Source: Pontibacter mangrovi (GTDB lineage: Bacteria; Bacteroidota; Bacteroidia; Cytophagales; Hymenobacteraceae). Taken from it: a stretch of 64,000 nucleotides of DNA. The notes under the pieces are model-generated. The model did not search any database. It was not told the DNA's origin and saw only the letters and a program-made list of their open reading frames with translations. The stretch covers positions 42,299 to 106,298 of the forward strand of contig NZ_VFRQ01000013.1 in NCBI RefSeq assembly GCF_006385705.1. The letters are read 5' to 3'. Shown one piece after another: positions 53,201-61,654 of the stretch. Numbering within the stretch: position 1 is the first letter of the stretch; each line of letters starts with the position of its first letter. The position numbers and the translations under genes were made by a program.

Positions 53201-53376
53201 TAGTCAAATGCCGATGTTTCCAGGGTCTTGAAGAGCGAAGGACTTGCCAGCTGCAAGGCAGCCTGAAAAGAGGGGTCTCTTATTAATGCATGCAGGTCAG
53301 TGGTGCTGTAAGCTGTGTGAGGGAAGGCAGGCGTACGCAGGAGTAGCCCGGGGTAAAGTTTGTACATAGTCATCAC
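50296..53376 (-). CDS. lanB: Full-length lantibiotic dehydratase (LanB)
   Basis: 1026 aa, the length of NisB/SpaB-type class I dehydratases. The N-terminal part (to about residue 700) is the glutamylation region: KLYPGLLLRTPAFPHTAY at the start, MCFRPTPFGLFSGFSLA near residue 80, and AEIAHVCESHTANIDRRAAVRSYEIPV further on. The C-terminal elimination domain (thiopeptide-type/SpaB_C, about 740-1015) has GWLYVKLYCHPSAANALLAQ and WFFVRYRDPDYHLRLRL. Class I LanB uses glutamyl-tRNA to glutamylate Ser/Thr in a leader-bearing precursor and then eliminates glutamate to give Dha/Dhb. No LanC cyclase, protease or ABC exporter is present nearby. The best candidate substrate in the window is the Ser/Thr-rich peptide at 48150-48320. 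Confidence 0.92.
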   Translation of the reverse strand: MMTMYKLYPGLLLRTPAFPHTAYSTTDLHALIRDPSFQAALQLASPSLFKTLETSAFDYEAIGPKAKASLQRYLNRMCFRPTPFGLFSGFSLALWGAVEEPPLQLREQASQVHLALTFGNTLHLARQLLAEELAGYQRYRPNHSLYKVHGGYRYIRFEEDRQRKRREFFLTDLQTDPLLEAVLTYCREGCLRQDIVAYIRTQAAVEAEESRDYVEQLVARQVLVSDLEANITGEDYLPGLLELCGAQGVSTSRTRGLQQLLAGLKAEKKPGADLLDKLRLASCMQELGSQGVYANLEKGMHQKKLRSFYQEALLAALTCLQRLVPQPDSAGLQKFARDFQKKFEGRAVPLLRALDPELGVGYGKLAIPPRGAKLLEGMVWDRVEAGEQMAAWSPVHALLLEKWHAAGPFPAAVHLTEQEVARLPEVDINKALPPSIAVLFRVVGEEVFMEQAGGASATALLGRFTPHHPEVLAMARAIAQAEESANPGVVFAEIAHVCESHTANIDRRAAVRSYEIPVLVQSALPAEQQIHLSELWVQVKNGTIVLWSERLQQVVVPRLSSAFNFVRDDLAVFRFLCELQYQGLQSNLCLDLRHFFPRLPYYPRVVYQGAVLQLASWHLGQEQLKKLAQGKGAVQQACLRQLAREMRWPRWIALTRHDQQVVFDLEREDDCRLLLESLRGKEAVELREFPFTAQQAAMVRDSAQQPYVHEFLGAVLNGQAVYSPQPFPSLCTAQTPLKERLLSPGEGWLYVKLYCHPSAANALLAQTLQPWLTRLEQEGQLTQWFFVRYRDPDYHLRLRLCLPTESGAGHLLECVSERLAGAVRRGTIRDWQVAVYERELERYHPALIEAVEEVFCASSALLAAFLRHSPCTEEDEGYYAPGFSGLDAIGSAFGLDVAGKEALVGELYASFYREFGGTKRLEVQLAQKFREFSRLFAVGTTAGQPDKLRRRFEEALAQVAQRAAFLSPAREKQLIADLMHMHLNRLFTDRPREQELVLYYCLWKHYRAVRARQKQAGKCPQPGRAR

Positions 53377-54001
53377 AGTGTGGTAAAATGGAGCAGGTTT
53401 AATATAGCAATATTTATATACTAAACCTATTCTGGAAACAGGAAGAATATGCTGCTCCTCGCAACACGTTTATCAAATATTCAGGTCACAGGCTATTTTT
53501 AACTAGCTGAATTACAATAGTTTAAAAAAACAACTATTTCCCCGGGGACTGGTTCATCTAAAATTTCTAACCTCCGGTCCTCGATTCCATACCTCTTTTG
53601 GAAGGCCAAGGCAGGCTTGGAGACAGACTTTCTCCGGCCAAGGTGCCGGTACCCCGAGCCACATACCACCTTATATGAAAAAGCAAGCGGATCGACTTTT
53701 ACAGGGACTGGCACAGCAGCAGGTGCTGCATGGGAGCGAATGCGCCCCCGCCCAGACCAGTTCTCGCAGAATGCCAAGCACTACGCGCAGGGTCGGGTTC
53801 GCCAAGGCATTCGGGGAGTGTACAGAGACAAAAGCTGCCCGGCGCCCAGTCTACTCCCAGACCAAACACAAGAGATGGAGGACACTTCGTGTGACCTGGA
53901 TCCCGCCGCCTGGCGCTGCCAGTTAGGTGTTATCCCGGTCTCTGCCTTAGAAAGCAGGCCTTTGGGCATTTAGTCGAACATTAACAATAAATAATAAAAC
54001 C
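53377..54001. other. LanB upstream region and unassigned sequence
   Basis: From 53377 to about 53520 the sequence is AT-rich and probably holds the LanB promoter (TAGGTTTA at about 53422-53429 on the minus strand, one base from the -7 consensus). The rest has overlapping short frames on both strands (for example 53675-53926 plus, 53499-53777 minus), none of which resembles a family. No cysteine-bearing precursor peptide was found here. Confidence 0.4.
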
Positions 54002-54781
54002 ATGAACACAGAAAATTTTGATTACCTGAAAAACGAGCTGAAGTACACCGGATTCGGTGAGCAGCTTTACGGCGATTTAGAACAGCAGCTCCAGCGGAAT
54101 GAGCAGCAGTTTCAGCTCCACTTACCGCTCTCCTACCTGGATGGAACAGTCCACTACACTCTGCATTTCCGTCGGTCAGACCAGACAGACCGGTACTATT
54201 TTAACAAGTACGAGGCAACTCTCACTTCCCCGGAATTGAAGGAGGACAGAAGGCAGACCTTTTACATCAATCGGCAGGGAAGCATTACCACCAAGGAAGC
54301 CTATAACCTGCTGCAAGGCCGTGCTGTGTATAAGGAACTGCTCAATGCACAGAACCAGCTCTATAAAGCCTGGCTGCAACTGGACCTGAAAATGCCAGAA
54401 CCTTCTGGAAACTACAAAATCAACCAGTACCACGAAAACTATGGCTATGACCTGGAGAAAACGCTGCAAGCGTTTCAGATAAAGGAACTGCAGGATGCCC
54501 AGCAAAAAGAGCTGCTGCTCTATGCTCTTCGCAAAGGCAACCAGCCAGCAGTCATAGCGCTGGAAAACGGCACTGAGGCCAAATGCTATATTGAGGCATG
54601 TCCTCGGTATAAAACCATCAATGTGTTCAACGAGCAGCGCCAAGCCATGATGCGCGAGACCATTCAGCGACAGGACCAGACTGTTGAGTTGGAAAAGCAA
54701 CAACAGGCAACCCTGCCCGCTGAAAGTCTTAAGGAAAAGGTGCAAAAGAGAAAGGCTGGCAAAAAAAAGATGGTGCTCTAG
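54002..54781 (+). CDS. Conjugative-element-type hypothetical protein
   Basis: 259 aa, no signal peptide. The pattern MNTENFDYLKNELKYTGFGEQLYGDLEQQL, the beta-rich YTLHFRRSDQTDRYYFNKYEATL and FYINRQGSITTKEAYNLLQGRAVYKEL are familiar from proteins of Bacteroidota conjugative transposons and plasmids. No function is known to me. The C-terminus is basic (KEKVQKRKAGKKKMVL). A terminator follows at 54841. It suggests that the region 54-58 kb derives from an integrated element. Confidence 0.7.
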   Translation: MNTENFDYLKNELKYTGFGEQLYGDLEQQLQRNEQQFQLHLPLSYLDGTVHYTLHFRRSDQTDRYYFNKYEATLTSPELKEDRRQTFYINRQGSITTKEAYNLLQGRAVYKELLNAQNQLYKAWLQLDLKMPEPSGNYKINQYHENYGYDLEKTLQAFQIKELQDAQQKELLLYALRKGNQPAVIALENGTEAKCYIEACPRYKTINVFNEQRQAMMRETIQRQDQTVELEKQQQATLPAESLKEKVQKRKAGKKKMVL

Positions 54782-54840
54782 TTAAAGCTTAATGCAACAG
54801 AAATGAGTTATCCTGGCATCTAGGGCTGGGATGAAAAAGG

Positions 54841-54896
54841 AAACCTCCTGTTTTAGAGATATAGTCAATGTATCCCTAAAGACAGGAGGTTTTTGT
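54841..54896 (+). terminator. Rho-independent terminator
   Basis: AAACCTCCTGT (54841-54851) pairs with ACAGGAGGTTT (54882-54892), followed by TTG within a T-rich stretch. It lies 60 bases after the conjugative-element gene. Confidence 0.7.
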
Positions 54897-55217
54897 ATGC
54901 ACTACTTCCAAAGCGCAGCTTCACAAAGCCAGGTACTCTCGCAAGTGCGATTTTCTCCCGTTGCCTGGCCTAGGGGCTTTGTCCTCCACTACGTCATACC
55001 CAGCGCCACCAGCAAGGCGGTGGCCATACCCGCGATCCGCCAGCAGCTGCCGGAGGGGAAAAGGCGAAAAGTAGAGGTGCGCCAGCTCGAAGAGTACAAT
55101 CCTTTGTTGCTCTGCCCTTGCTGCAAAAAGGAGACGATGGTCACCCTGCAGGTGCTGGCCAAGCGGGGGCCGCCGCAGGGGCTGAGGACACAGCGCCGCT
55201 ACCAGGAGTTCGAGTAA
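54897..55217 (+). pseudogene. IS91-like transposase, C-terminal fragment
   Basis: The frame contains RGFVLHYVIPSATSKAVAIPAIRQQLP, resembling the KGFVRIRHYGLLS motif of IS91-type transposases but with deletions. It is followed by VRQLEEYNPLLLCPCCKKETMVTLQVLAKRGPP, the C-terminal zinc-ribbon and end of that family. The catalytic tyrosine region upstream is missing; the sequence before 54940 is unrelated. A non-functional remnant. Confidence 0.65.
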
Positions 55218-55223
55218 GGATAT

Positions 55224-55248
55224 AAAAAAAGCCACCTGAGAAGGTGGC
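55224..55248 (-). terminator. Rho-independent terminator (minus strand)
   Basis: Read on the minus strand, GCCACCT pairs with AGGTGGC (55231-55237 and 55242-55248) around a 4-base loop and is followed by seven Ts (55224-55230). It would end transcripts from the MORN protein gene 290 bases upstream. Confidence 0.75.
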
Positions 55249-55536
55249 CTGGCGCAGCTATGCCCATTAGGCAGATAATGCCTTGAAAAGAGCGGGAATT
55301 CTCCACCGGAAACAGCAGAAAGTATCTACTATTACCCTTTCAGGCTCACCTCCAATGGGCCAGTCAGCTACCTGAAAGCCCAAACAAGTAATTCAGGGGC
55401 AAGCCTCTTCCGACTTAAAACCCATAACGCGTCGCACGGTTAGTGCAACCACGGCTTCATTGTGGGCACTCCGTACCCAACGAAGCCTTAGTTATTGGGC
55501 ATTGCATTTTTTAAGTTCTTAAGTTAGAATGCGCTA

Positions 55537-56508
55537 TTATGTTGCCTCTACTGAAATACTATTTATGATCTCCTGTATGCTACTTTTATGCTCTGCCAAT
55601 TTAGAGGCTGGCACAAAGAAGTAGACGTTGATTAAAGCGTCATTTACTTTAAAAAAGAACAGGTTCAGGTACTCATTTGAAGCATTGTCTAACAGCACAA
55701 CAGACTGCGCCTTCACGCCATCGATCACCATTTCTTCCGTGGTAACTTCTTTTAGATCGCTTGCTGATGTTGACTCTTTTACCTGCTTTTTCACTTCATC
55801 ACGCAGCGGCTGCGAACTTACATTTGCCCCTACCATCAAACTTATACCTTCCTTCTTGTTCTTGAATGAAGCAAAGGTACTAGAGCTAATCGAGTCAAGC
55901 TTAAAGCTTGAAGGAATGGTTATTTCGAAGCCTGCGGGGAAACTGATATACTCTTGCTGTCCGTTGGTGTACCTTATCAATGCGTATCGAGCGCCTGAGT
56001 CATAGAATCCCCTTGCCGCTACTTGCCCCCTGTTGCTGTAGGAGATAACCTCTCCCTCCAACTGGTCATTTAAGTACGAACCCTCTTCTTTTTTCTTCCC
56101 GTTCCCGAAGTAATAGGCATAGCTGCCGTGCTTGCTCCCATCTTTGATGGAGAAAGCTGATTCCACGTCACCGTCACTATAGAAAGTCAGAAGCGTGTCC
56201 TGCTGGACACCATTTTCGAAATAGGTTTTCTTGCGCATTGATCCATTCTTGCGGAAGAACTGTGACCATCCGTGTTGCTTTCCATCCTTGAAATCAACAA
56301 GGGATGAAATGCTCCCATCTTCGAAGTACTCTGTCAGCCTACCATCTGCCTCCTCCTCTCTATTGGCATAGTACTCCTGTTTTATACTTCCTGACGAGTA
56401 GTATTCAACCCTTTTGTCCTTCTCATATATCTTACTAAGCAAGAATACGCCCCCTGCTGCAATGAATATTATAGGAATGTATCTTCCGTAGCTCCTTTCT
56501 TTCCTCAT
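55537..56508 (-). CDS. MORN-repeat (YwqK-like) membrane-anchored protein
   Basis: 323 aa. N-terminal membrane helix (about 9-24; YIPIIFIAAGGVFLLSK). Residues 30-190 hold MORN-type repeats of about 22 aa (EYYSSGSIKQEYYANREEEADGRLTEYFEDGSISSLVDFKDGKQHGWSQFFRKNGS, GKKKEEGSYLNDQLEGEVISYSNRG), as in proteins labelled YwqK antitoxin-like. Residues 195-323 form a second soluble domain (FPAGFEITIPSSFKLD). Function is not known; the 'antitoxin' name of this family is not evidence of a toxin system here. Confidence 0.78.
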   Translation of the reverse strand: MRKERSYGRYIPIIFIAAGGVFLLSKIYEKDKRVEYYSSGSIKQEYYANREEEADGRLTEYFEDGSISSLVDFKDGKQHGWSQFFRKNGSMRKKTYFENGVQQDTLLTFYSDGDVESAFSIKDGSKHGSYAYYFGNGKKKEEGSYLNDQLEGEVISYSNRGQVAARGFYDSGARYALIRYTNGQQEYISFPAGFEITIPSSFKLDSISSSTFASFKNKKEGISLMVGANVSSQPLRDEVKKQVKESTSASDLKEVTTEEMVIDGVKAQSVVLLDNASNEYLNLFFFKVNDALINVYFFVPASKLAEHKSSIQEIINSISVEAT

Positions 56509-56735
56509 TAACTTAAATGCTCATTAACAGCACCTTCTATGACTTCTGAACGTTGCAGAATGGTTACGCATCTATTTATTTTCTGTACTTAATGTGTTGC
56601 CCAACGTCCCGGCTATCAAAAGTGGCGTGTAGGGAAGAAATCACTTTCAGTCGAACCGGCAGTTTGTTATGTGAATAAATGTAGGGAAATAGTTCTCAAA
56701 AAAGCCATTTTTGGATAGCCTTTGTTGGCAATAGT

Positions 56736-57110
56736 TTATTGATGAATAAAGTAAAAATCTGTTTCTTCACCCTCATCAATCATTTTTACCCGGACTTTGA
56801 ATAATTTATCAAAAGCCGAATCCTTTTCTTGATCCGTAAGACCAGGGACCTGTATTTCGCTAATCGGTTTTTTTAGTCGGTCAATATCCAGCAAGTTCTC
56901 TTCAAAAATATGATCTATTAAAATCTGCGTTTTATCATCTGGAGATTTTGACTCGGTCATTTGCCATTTAAAATCCTGCAGTTCCTCAGGATCAGTTTTA
57001 TCGTAAATGGCAGTTCCCGCTACTATTTTGTCTGTAATTTCAGTCCATTTTATTTCCTCTGCCCCAAGGGCGCCTAAGAACGAGGATAAAAATTGTTGTC
57101 TTTTATTCAC
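56736..57110 (-). CDS. Hypothetical small acidic protein
   Basis: 124 aa, not recognised. Soluble and acidic, starting MNKRQQFLSSFLGALGAEEIKWTEITD and ending RVKMIDEGEETDFYFIHQ. No signal or membrane helix. Its size, charge and location in an accessory region are compatible with an immunity-type protein, but nothing shows that. Frame and AT-rich flanks look genuine. Confidence 0.6.
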   Translation of the reverse strand: MNKRQQFLSSFLGALGAEEIKWTEITDKIVAGTAIYDKTDPEELQDFKWQMTESKSPDDKTQILIDHIFEENLLDIDRLKKPISEIQVPGLTDQEKDSAFDKLFKVRVKMIDEGEETDFYFIHQ

Positions 57111-57284
57111 TTTTGGTAGGTATGCTTTAAATTATTGCCAACTACTGGCTATGCGTAAACATACGCTTATCTGCACTATGGCCGTAGTTGCTGCGGCGTG
57201 CTTTCGCTCTTGTTTGCTGCCTAAACTTGGTTCCTGTAGTTGAAGTGCGCATGTGTGTCTATATAATAAAGCCAATATAGCTGG

Positions 57285-57812
57285 TTACTCAAGATTATCC
57301 AACGGACTGACAATTTTATCCAGCGCATGGGAGGTGATATGAGTATAGATCTCCGTGGTCTTGCTGGACCGATGGCCCAGCAGCACCTGGATGTAACGCA
57401 GATCCGTGCCTTGCTCCAGCAAGTGGGTGGCAAAGGAGTGGCGCAGCGTGTGCGGCGTGGCAGGTGCTTTCACCCCCGCCTTCTCCTTGCTGGACCGAAA
57501 CACACTGCGGATGCTTTCCACCGTGTACTGCCCGCCCGCCTGCCCCTCGAACAGCCACACCTTGGGTCTGTACTGCCTGTAATACGCCCTGAGGCTCTCC
57601 AGCAGCTTTTGCGAGAGCAGCGTAGTGCAGTCCTGCTTGCCCTTGCCTCCTCTGATAAACAAGAGGTTACGGTCCGACTGCACGTCCGTCAGCTTTAGGT
57701 TGATCACTTCGCCAATACGCAGCCCACCCGCATACAGCAGCTGGAGCATGTAGCGGTGCTTCAGGTTATCCGTGGCAGAAAGGATTTTCCCTAGGTTCTG
57801 CTTGCTCAGCAC
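57285..57812 (-). pseudogene. Tyrosine recombinase, N-terminally truncated
   Basis: 175 codons covering only the catalytic domain of a XerC/D-like integrase: Arg in LLYAGGLRIGEVINL, Lys in RGGKGKQD, HTLRHSFATHLLEQG (His-x-x-Arg), LGHRSSKTTEIYTH (second His and the tyrosine). All catalytic residues are present. The N-terminal core-binding (SAM-like) domain is absent: upstream the frame extends about ten codons (GLKPAAQV) to TAA, so the gene is truncated. It starts at a GTG. Likely the remains of the integrase of a mobile element; activity is doubtful. Confidence 0.8.
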
Positions 57813-57927
57813 CTGGGCAGCCGGTTTTAGCCCTATACAGGAGGGTGCTTATCACGTCCCTAAGGAGCCATTGGCTTGCCACAGCGCTTGGCGCGGGAGC
57901 TGACAAACAGCCAGTGACACGGCTGGA

Positions 57928-60477
57928 TTAGTGCGCTTCACCCAAACTGTCCAGGCACTGCAGGAGGTCTACCCCTTTGCCCAGGACGCCCTTAAAAAGA
58001 TCGCCTTTTTGGGCTATACGCGCTGGCACGTTTTTGATGGTGAAGGCTTCCGGCGACAGCCCCGGCTTTACCTCACGCCAATCCAGCGGCGTGGAGACGG
58101 TGGCACCGGGCTTGGGACGTGCCGAATACGCGGATGCGATGGTTTGCCCGATGGCGTTCTGCAGGAAGTCCAGGTATACTTTCTCCTGCCTTTCCTTTGG
58201 GTTGCGGGCAAGGCTGGTAAGCTTGGGAAGCTTTTTATGCACCAGCTGCGCCACAATGTGCGCAAACTGCCTTGCCTGATCGAAGCTGTACTTAGCTGCC
58301 AGCGGCACAAAAATGTGCATGCCCGTGGCCCCGGATGTCTTCACGTAAGCGGTGGCCCCGGCCCTGTCGAGCACCTCTTTTGCCGCCAGCGCCACTTCTA
58401 CCACCTCATCGTAGGTATTCTCCCCCGGGTCCAGGTCCAGCACCATGTAGTCTGGCTTCTCCAGGCTGGCGATGCGCGAGTTCCAGGGGTTGAGCTGAAT
58501 GCAGCCCAGGTTGTTCATGTAGGCCAGCGTGGCTTTGTTATCCACCACCAGGTACGCTACCTCCTCGCCCGTAGATTCTGCTTTTAGCTTGACCGTGCGC
58601 ACCCACTCCGGGGTGTGTGGGATATCCTTCTGCACAAAGCCGGGCTTGGTGATGCCATTGGGGTAGCGGAAAAGTGACTGCGGCCTGTCCTGCAGGTAAG
58701 GGATCAGCACATCGGCTATGCTTTGGTAATAGTCGATCAGGTCGCCTTTGGTGATGTGCTCGTCTGGCCAGTATAGTTTATCCAGGCTGCTGAGCGATAC
58801 CTCCTGCCCTTCTATTTTTCGTTCGGTTCTGTTCTTGTCGCTGCTCTTTTTTTCTGCCTTCGAAGCCTTTTTTGCCTTCGGCGCATCTTCCGCCTCGTGC
58901 ACGGCTTCATCCGTGTGCAGGGCTGTTTCACGTACCACCTCTTTGGCTTTCTTATCTTCCCGTAGTCCCTCGTAAATTGCCTGTCGCATCAGCCCGTCGG
59001 AAGTCCATTCGGCAAAGGTGATCTCGGCCACGAGCTCCGGCTTCACCCAAGTGGCGGGCGCGTTGGGTTTTACCTTCCCTGCAAACGGAGACTTCTCCTG
59101 TTCCAGCGGCTCCAGCTTTGCTTTTAGCGCTTCTAAGGATTTGGTGTTGAAGCCGCTGCCGCTCTGCCCCACATAGGTGAGCTTTCCGTTTTCATACACG
59201 CCCAGCACCAGCGCCCCGATGTGCTTGCGCTTGCCTTTGGGTTCGGTGAAACCGCCGATCACCGCCTCCTGGCGCAGGTGCGTTTTGATCTTGAGCCACT
59301 CGCTGCTGCGCTTGCCGGTGCGGTAGGGGCTGTCGGCTTTCTTGGCCATGATGCCCTCTATCTGCTTGCGCTGCGCCTCTCGGAAAAATTCCTTGCCACG
59401 CGCCACCACATGATCGGAATAACGTACCGCCGGTAGTTCCTCGGAGAGCAGCTCCTGTAGCCGCTGTTTCCGCTCCAGCAAAGGCAGGTCGCGCAGGTCC
59501 TCGCCGTTGAGGTATAGCAAATCGAACACGTAAAAGTATAGATGCTCCGAAGGGGTGTTCTGATAGTTCTGCAGCTGCTGAAAAGTGGCGTAGCCCTCGT
59601 CGTTCAGCACCACGATCTCCCCGTCCAGCACCGCCTCCTGGCCCAGCTGCTGCAGTCCTTCAATGATGGGTTTATACTTGTCTTTGTAGGATTTTCCGCT
59701 GCGCGAGTACAGCTCCACCTGCCCGCCCTTTACCTCGGCTATGGCCCGGTAGCCGTCCCACTTTATCTCAAACAGCCAGTCTTCGCCATCAAAAGGACCG
59801 TCGGTGAGTTTGGCCATCATGGGCTTGATGTGGTGCGGCATGTTAGCCTCTTTTGCAGCGGCCTTTTTACTTGCTTTGGCTTTTTCTGCGGCGGATGTGG
59901 TTTTGCTGGCCGGCTTTTTTGGTGTTTTCTGCTCTATCCCCTCCAGGTGCTCCTCACTGTCATAATGATCCTCCACCGCATCCTCATCCATCTTTTTGAT
60001 CAGCAGCCAGGCATCCTTCTGCCGGCCCTTCATCTTCACCAGCGTAAACTCTCCCTGCAGTTTTCCTCCTTCCAGCACAAACTTTATACTTCCTTCCTCC
60101 AGGCCCTGCAAGAGCAGTTGCTCTCCTTCCTCCGGGTCATCGGTTTCTGCGGCATGGTAGGTGCCCTCGTCCCAAATATCAACATGGCCGGCACCGTAGT
60201 GGCCTTCAGGTATATCGCCCTCAAAAGAGCCATAGGAGATCGGGTGATCCTCCACCTCCACGGCCAGGCGTTTATCCGCCGGATTCATACTTGGGCCCTT
60301 GGGTACGGCCCAGCTCTTGAGCACCCCGTCCATCTCCAGCCTGAAATCATAGTGCAGCTTAGAAGCTAAATGCCGCTGCACCACAAAGCGAAGCTTGCTG
60401 CCATGCTTGGCCACTTTGCCGGCAGGTTCAGGTGTCTGGCTGAAGTCGCGCTTTTGGTTATATTCTTCTAGTCCCAT
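57928..60477 (-). CDS. ligD: Multifunctional DNA ligase D (NHEJ)
   Basis: 849 aa in the order phosphoesterase-ligase-polymerase. The 3'-phosphoesterase domain (about 1-170) has LHYDFRLEMDG, VEDHPISYGSFEG and EGHYGAGHVDIWDEG. After a Lys/Ala-rich linker the ATP-dependent ligase has the nucleotidyl Lys239 in EIKWDGYRA and DGEIVVL. The polymerase/primase domain (about 560-849) has DKLYWPDEHITKGDLIDYY and the metal-binding YMVLDLDPGE (about 677-686). Together with Ku it repairs double-strand breaks by end joining. The Ku gene is 102 bases upstream on the same strand, forming the usual pair. Confidence 0.95.
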   Translation of the reverse strand: MGLEEYNQKRDFSQTPEPAGKVAKHGSKLRFVVQRHLASKLHYDFRLEMDGVLKSWAVPKGPSMNPADKRLAVEVEDHPISYGSFEGDIPEGHYGAGHVDIWDEGTYHAAETDDPEEGEQLLLQGLEEGSIKFVLEGGKLQGEFTLVKMKGRQKDAWLLIKKMDEDAVEDHYDSEEHLEGIEQKTPKKPASKTTSAAEKAKASKKAAAKEANMPHHIKPMMAKLTDGPFDGEDWLFEIKWDGYRAIAEVKGGQVELYSRSGKSYKDKYKPIIEGLQQLGQEAVLDGEIVVLNDEGYATFQQLQNYQNTPSEHLYFYVFDLLYLNGEDLRDLPLLERKQRLQELLSEELPAVRYSDHVVARGKEFFREAQRKQIEGIMAKKADSPYRTGKRSSEWLKIKTHLRQEAVIGGFTEPKGKRKHIGALVLGVYENGKLTYVGQSGSGFNTKSLEALKAKLEPLEQEKSPFAGKVKPNAPATWVKPELVAEITFAEWTSDGLMRQAIYEGLREDKKAKEVVRETALHTDEAVHEAEDAPKAKKASKAEKKSSDKNRTERKIEGQEVSLSSLDKLYWPDEHITKGDLIDYYQSIADVLIPYLQDRPQSLFRYPNGITKPGFVQKDIPHTPEWVRTVKLKAESTGEEVAYLVVDNKATLAYMNNLGCIQLNPWNSRIASLEKPDYMVLDLDPGENTYDEVVEVALAAKEVLDRAGATAYVKTSGATGMHIFVPLAAKYSFDQARQFAHIVAQLVHKKLPKLTSLARNPKERQEKVYLDFLQNAIGQTIASAYSARPKPGATVSTPLDWREVKPGLSPEAFTIKNVPARIAQKGDLFKGVLGKGVDLLQCLDSLGEAH

Positions 60478-60579
60478 GGTTTGTTTTCGTTAGGTGAGGT
60501 CGTTGTGTGGTGCTCTACAAAGTATGAAGGCTGCCATACGCTTTGATTTCGTAGAACAGAACACCATCTATCAACGATC

Positions 60580-61365
60580 TTAAGATGCCCGCATGCGGGG
60601 TTGGCCGGAGCTGAGGCTGGCCTTAAGCTGCGCCATCAGGTCTTTGGTTTTGGTCGGCACGACTTCCATCTTCTTCGGAGCAGGTTTCTTCTTGCCTTTC
60701 GCCTTGGCCTCTATCGTTTTTAAAAGCTTTTCGGTGTAGGTGTCTTTATAGTCGCGGATGTCGAACTCGGTCGAGAACTGGTTGATCAGTTCCACTGCCA
60801 TGTCCAGCTGCTGGCCGCCAATATCTACCTTATGCGGCAGCGCCAATTCGTCCACATCCTTCACCTCCTCACCAAAGCGCAGCTTCTGCAGCACCAGCGC
60901 ATCCCCCACCGGCCGGATTACGGCCAGGTCCTCCTTGCTGCGCATCACGATGGTGGCAATGCCCACTTTGCCCGTTTTGCGCATGGCGTCGCGCAGCAGA
61001 CCGTAGCCGGTTTTGTTTCCTTTTTCCGGTGCCAGGTAGTAGGGCTTTTTAAAGTATAGCTCGTCTATCTCTTCCTCATCCACAAAGGAGTTGAGCTGGA
61101 TGATCTGGTTCTTTTCCTCCTCGGCTTTCTCAAAATCCTCTTCCGTCACTTCCACATACTTGCCGTTATACTTGTAGGCTTTGATGATCTCTTTGTAGGG
61201 CACCTCCTCGACGGTTTTCTCGTTTACACGCTTGTTGCGCACGCGGGCATGGTTGCGCCTGTCCAACAAATCAAAGTCAAGGCGGCGCTGCTTGGTGGCA
61301 CTGTACATTTTGATGGGAATATTCACCAGGCCAAAGCCCAGGGATCCCTTCCATATCGTTCTCAT
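60580..61365 (-). CDS. ku: Ku protein (NHEJ end-binding)
   Basis: About 261 aa from ATG 61365 (MRTIWKGSLGFGLVNIPIKMYSA), the standard Ku start; a longer frame to 61521 adds 52 unrelated residues and is rejected. Core sequence includes YKYNGKYVEVTEEDFEKA, KPYYLAPEKGNKTGYGLLRDAM and VIRPVGDALVLQKLRF. The C-terminus is Lys-rich (KAKGKKKPAPKKMEVV), as in Ku proteins with basic DNA-binding tails. It binds DNA ends as a homodimer and recruits the LigD encoded downstream. Confidence 0.95.
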   Translation of the reverse strand: MRTIWKGSLGFGLVNIPIKMYSATKQRRLDFDLLDRRNHARVRNKRVNEKTVEEVPYKEIIKAYKYNGKYVEVTEEDFEKAEEEKNQIIQLNSFVDEEEIDELYFKKPYYLAPEKGNKTGYGLLRDAMRKTGKVGIATIVMRSKEDLAVIRPVGDALVLQKLRFGEEVKDVDELALPHKVDIGGQQLDMAVELINQFSTEFDIRDYKDTYTEKLLKTIEAKAKGKKKPAPKKMEVVPTKTKDLMAQLKASLSSGQPRMRAS

Positions 61366-61654
61366 CGTTTTACTTTTAGGTCTTGCGTTAGTCCTTAAAA
61401 CGGATGGTACTTTTATTCGTTTCTGACCGCGCTGCGTGCAAGCCGTCGCGAAGACAGGATGAAGCGCATCATTCTCTTCAACGACTGCCCCACCAGGCAT
61501 TAGCGGTGCCGCCCGTGGCAAGGCCGATGGAGCGATTAATTTCCTCCTTGCTGGCTCCTTCGGTAGGCTTTCCCGTTTTAGGCTTCCAGAGCAGGATTAG
61601 CAACGCTTCTGCCGGGGCATTTTAGTTCAGGCGAAGCCACAGCTTTGTTTGGCT

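Noticed and set aside
53499..53926. Overlapping short frames near the LanB start as possible lanthipeptide precursors
   Set aside because: They lack an MKK-type leader with a Ser/Thr/Cys-rich core; one is Arg/Pro-rich and the other has no clear core.
54831..54896. ATG at 54831 as start of the IS91-like frame
   Set aside because: The sequence encodes the arms of a terminator hairpin (54841-54892), and the homology begins later.
55537..56508. MORN protein as part of a toxin-antitoxin system
   Set aside because: The YwqK 'antitoxin' label is a naming habit; there is no toxin gene beside it and the protein is membrane-anchored.
61366..61521. 52-residue N-terminal extension of Ku
   Set aside because: The canonical Ku start MRTIWKGSLGFGLVNIP is at 61365; the extension has no resemblance to Ku.
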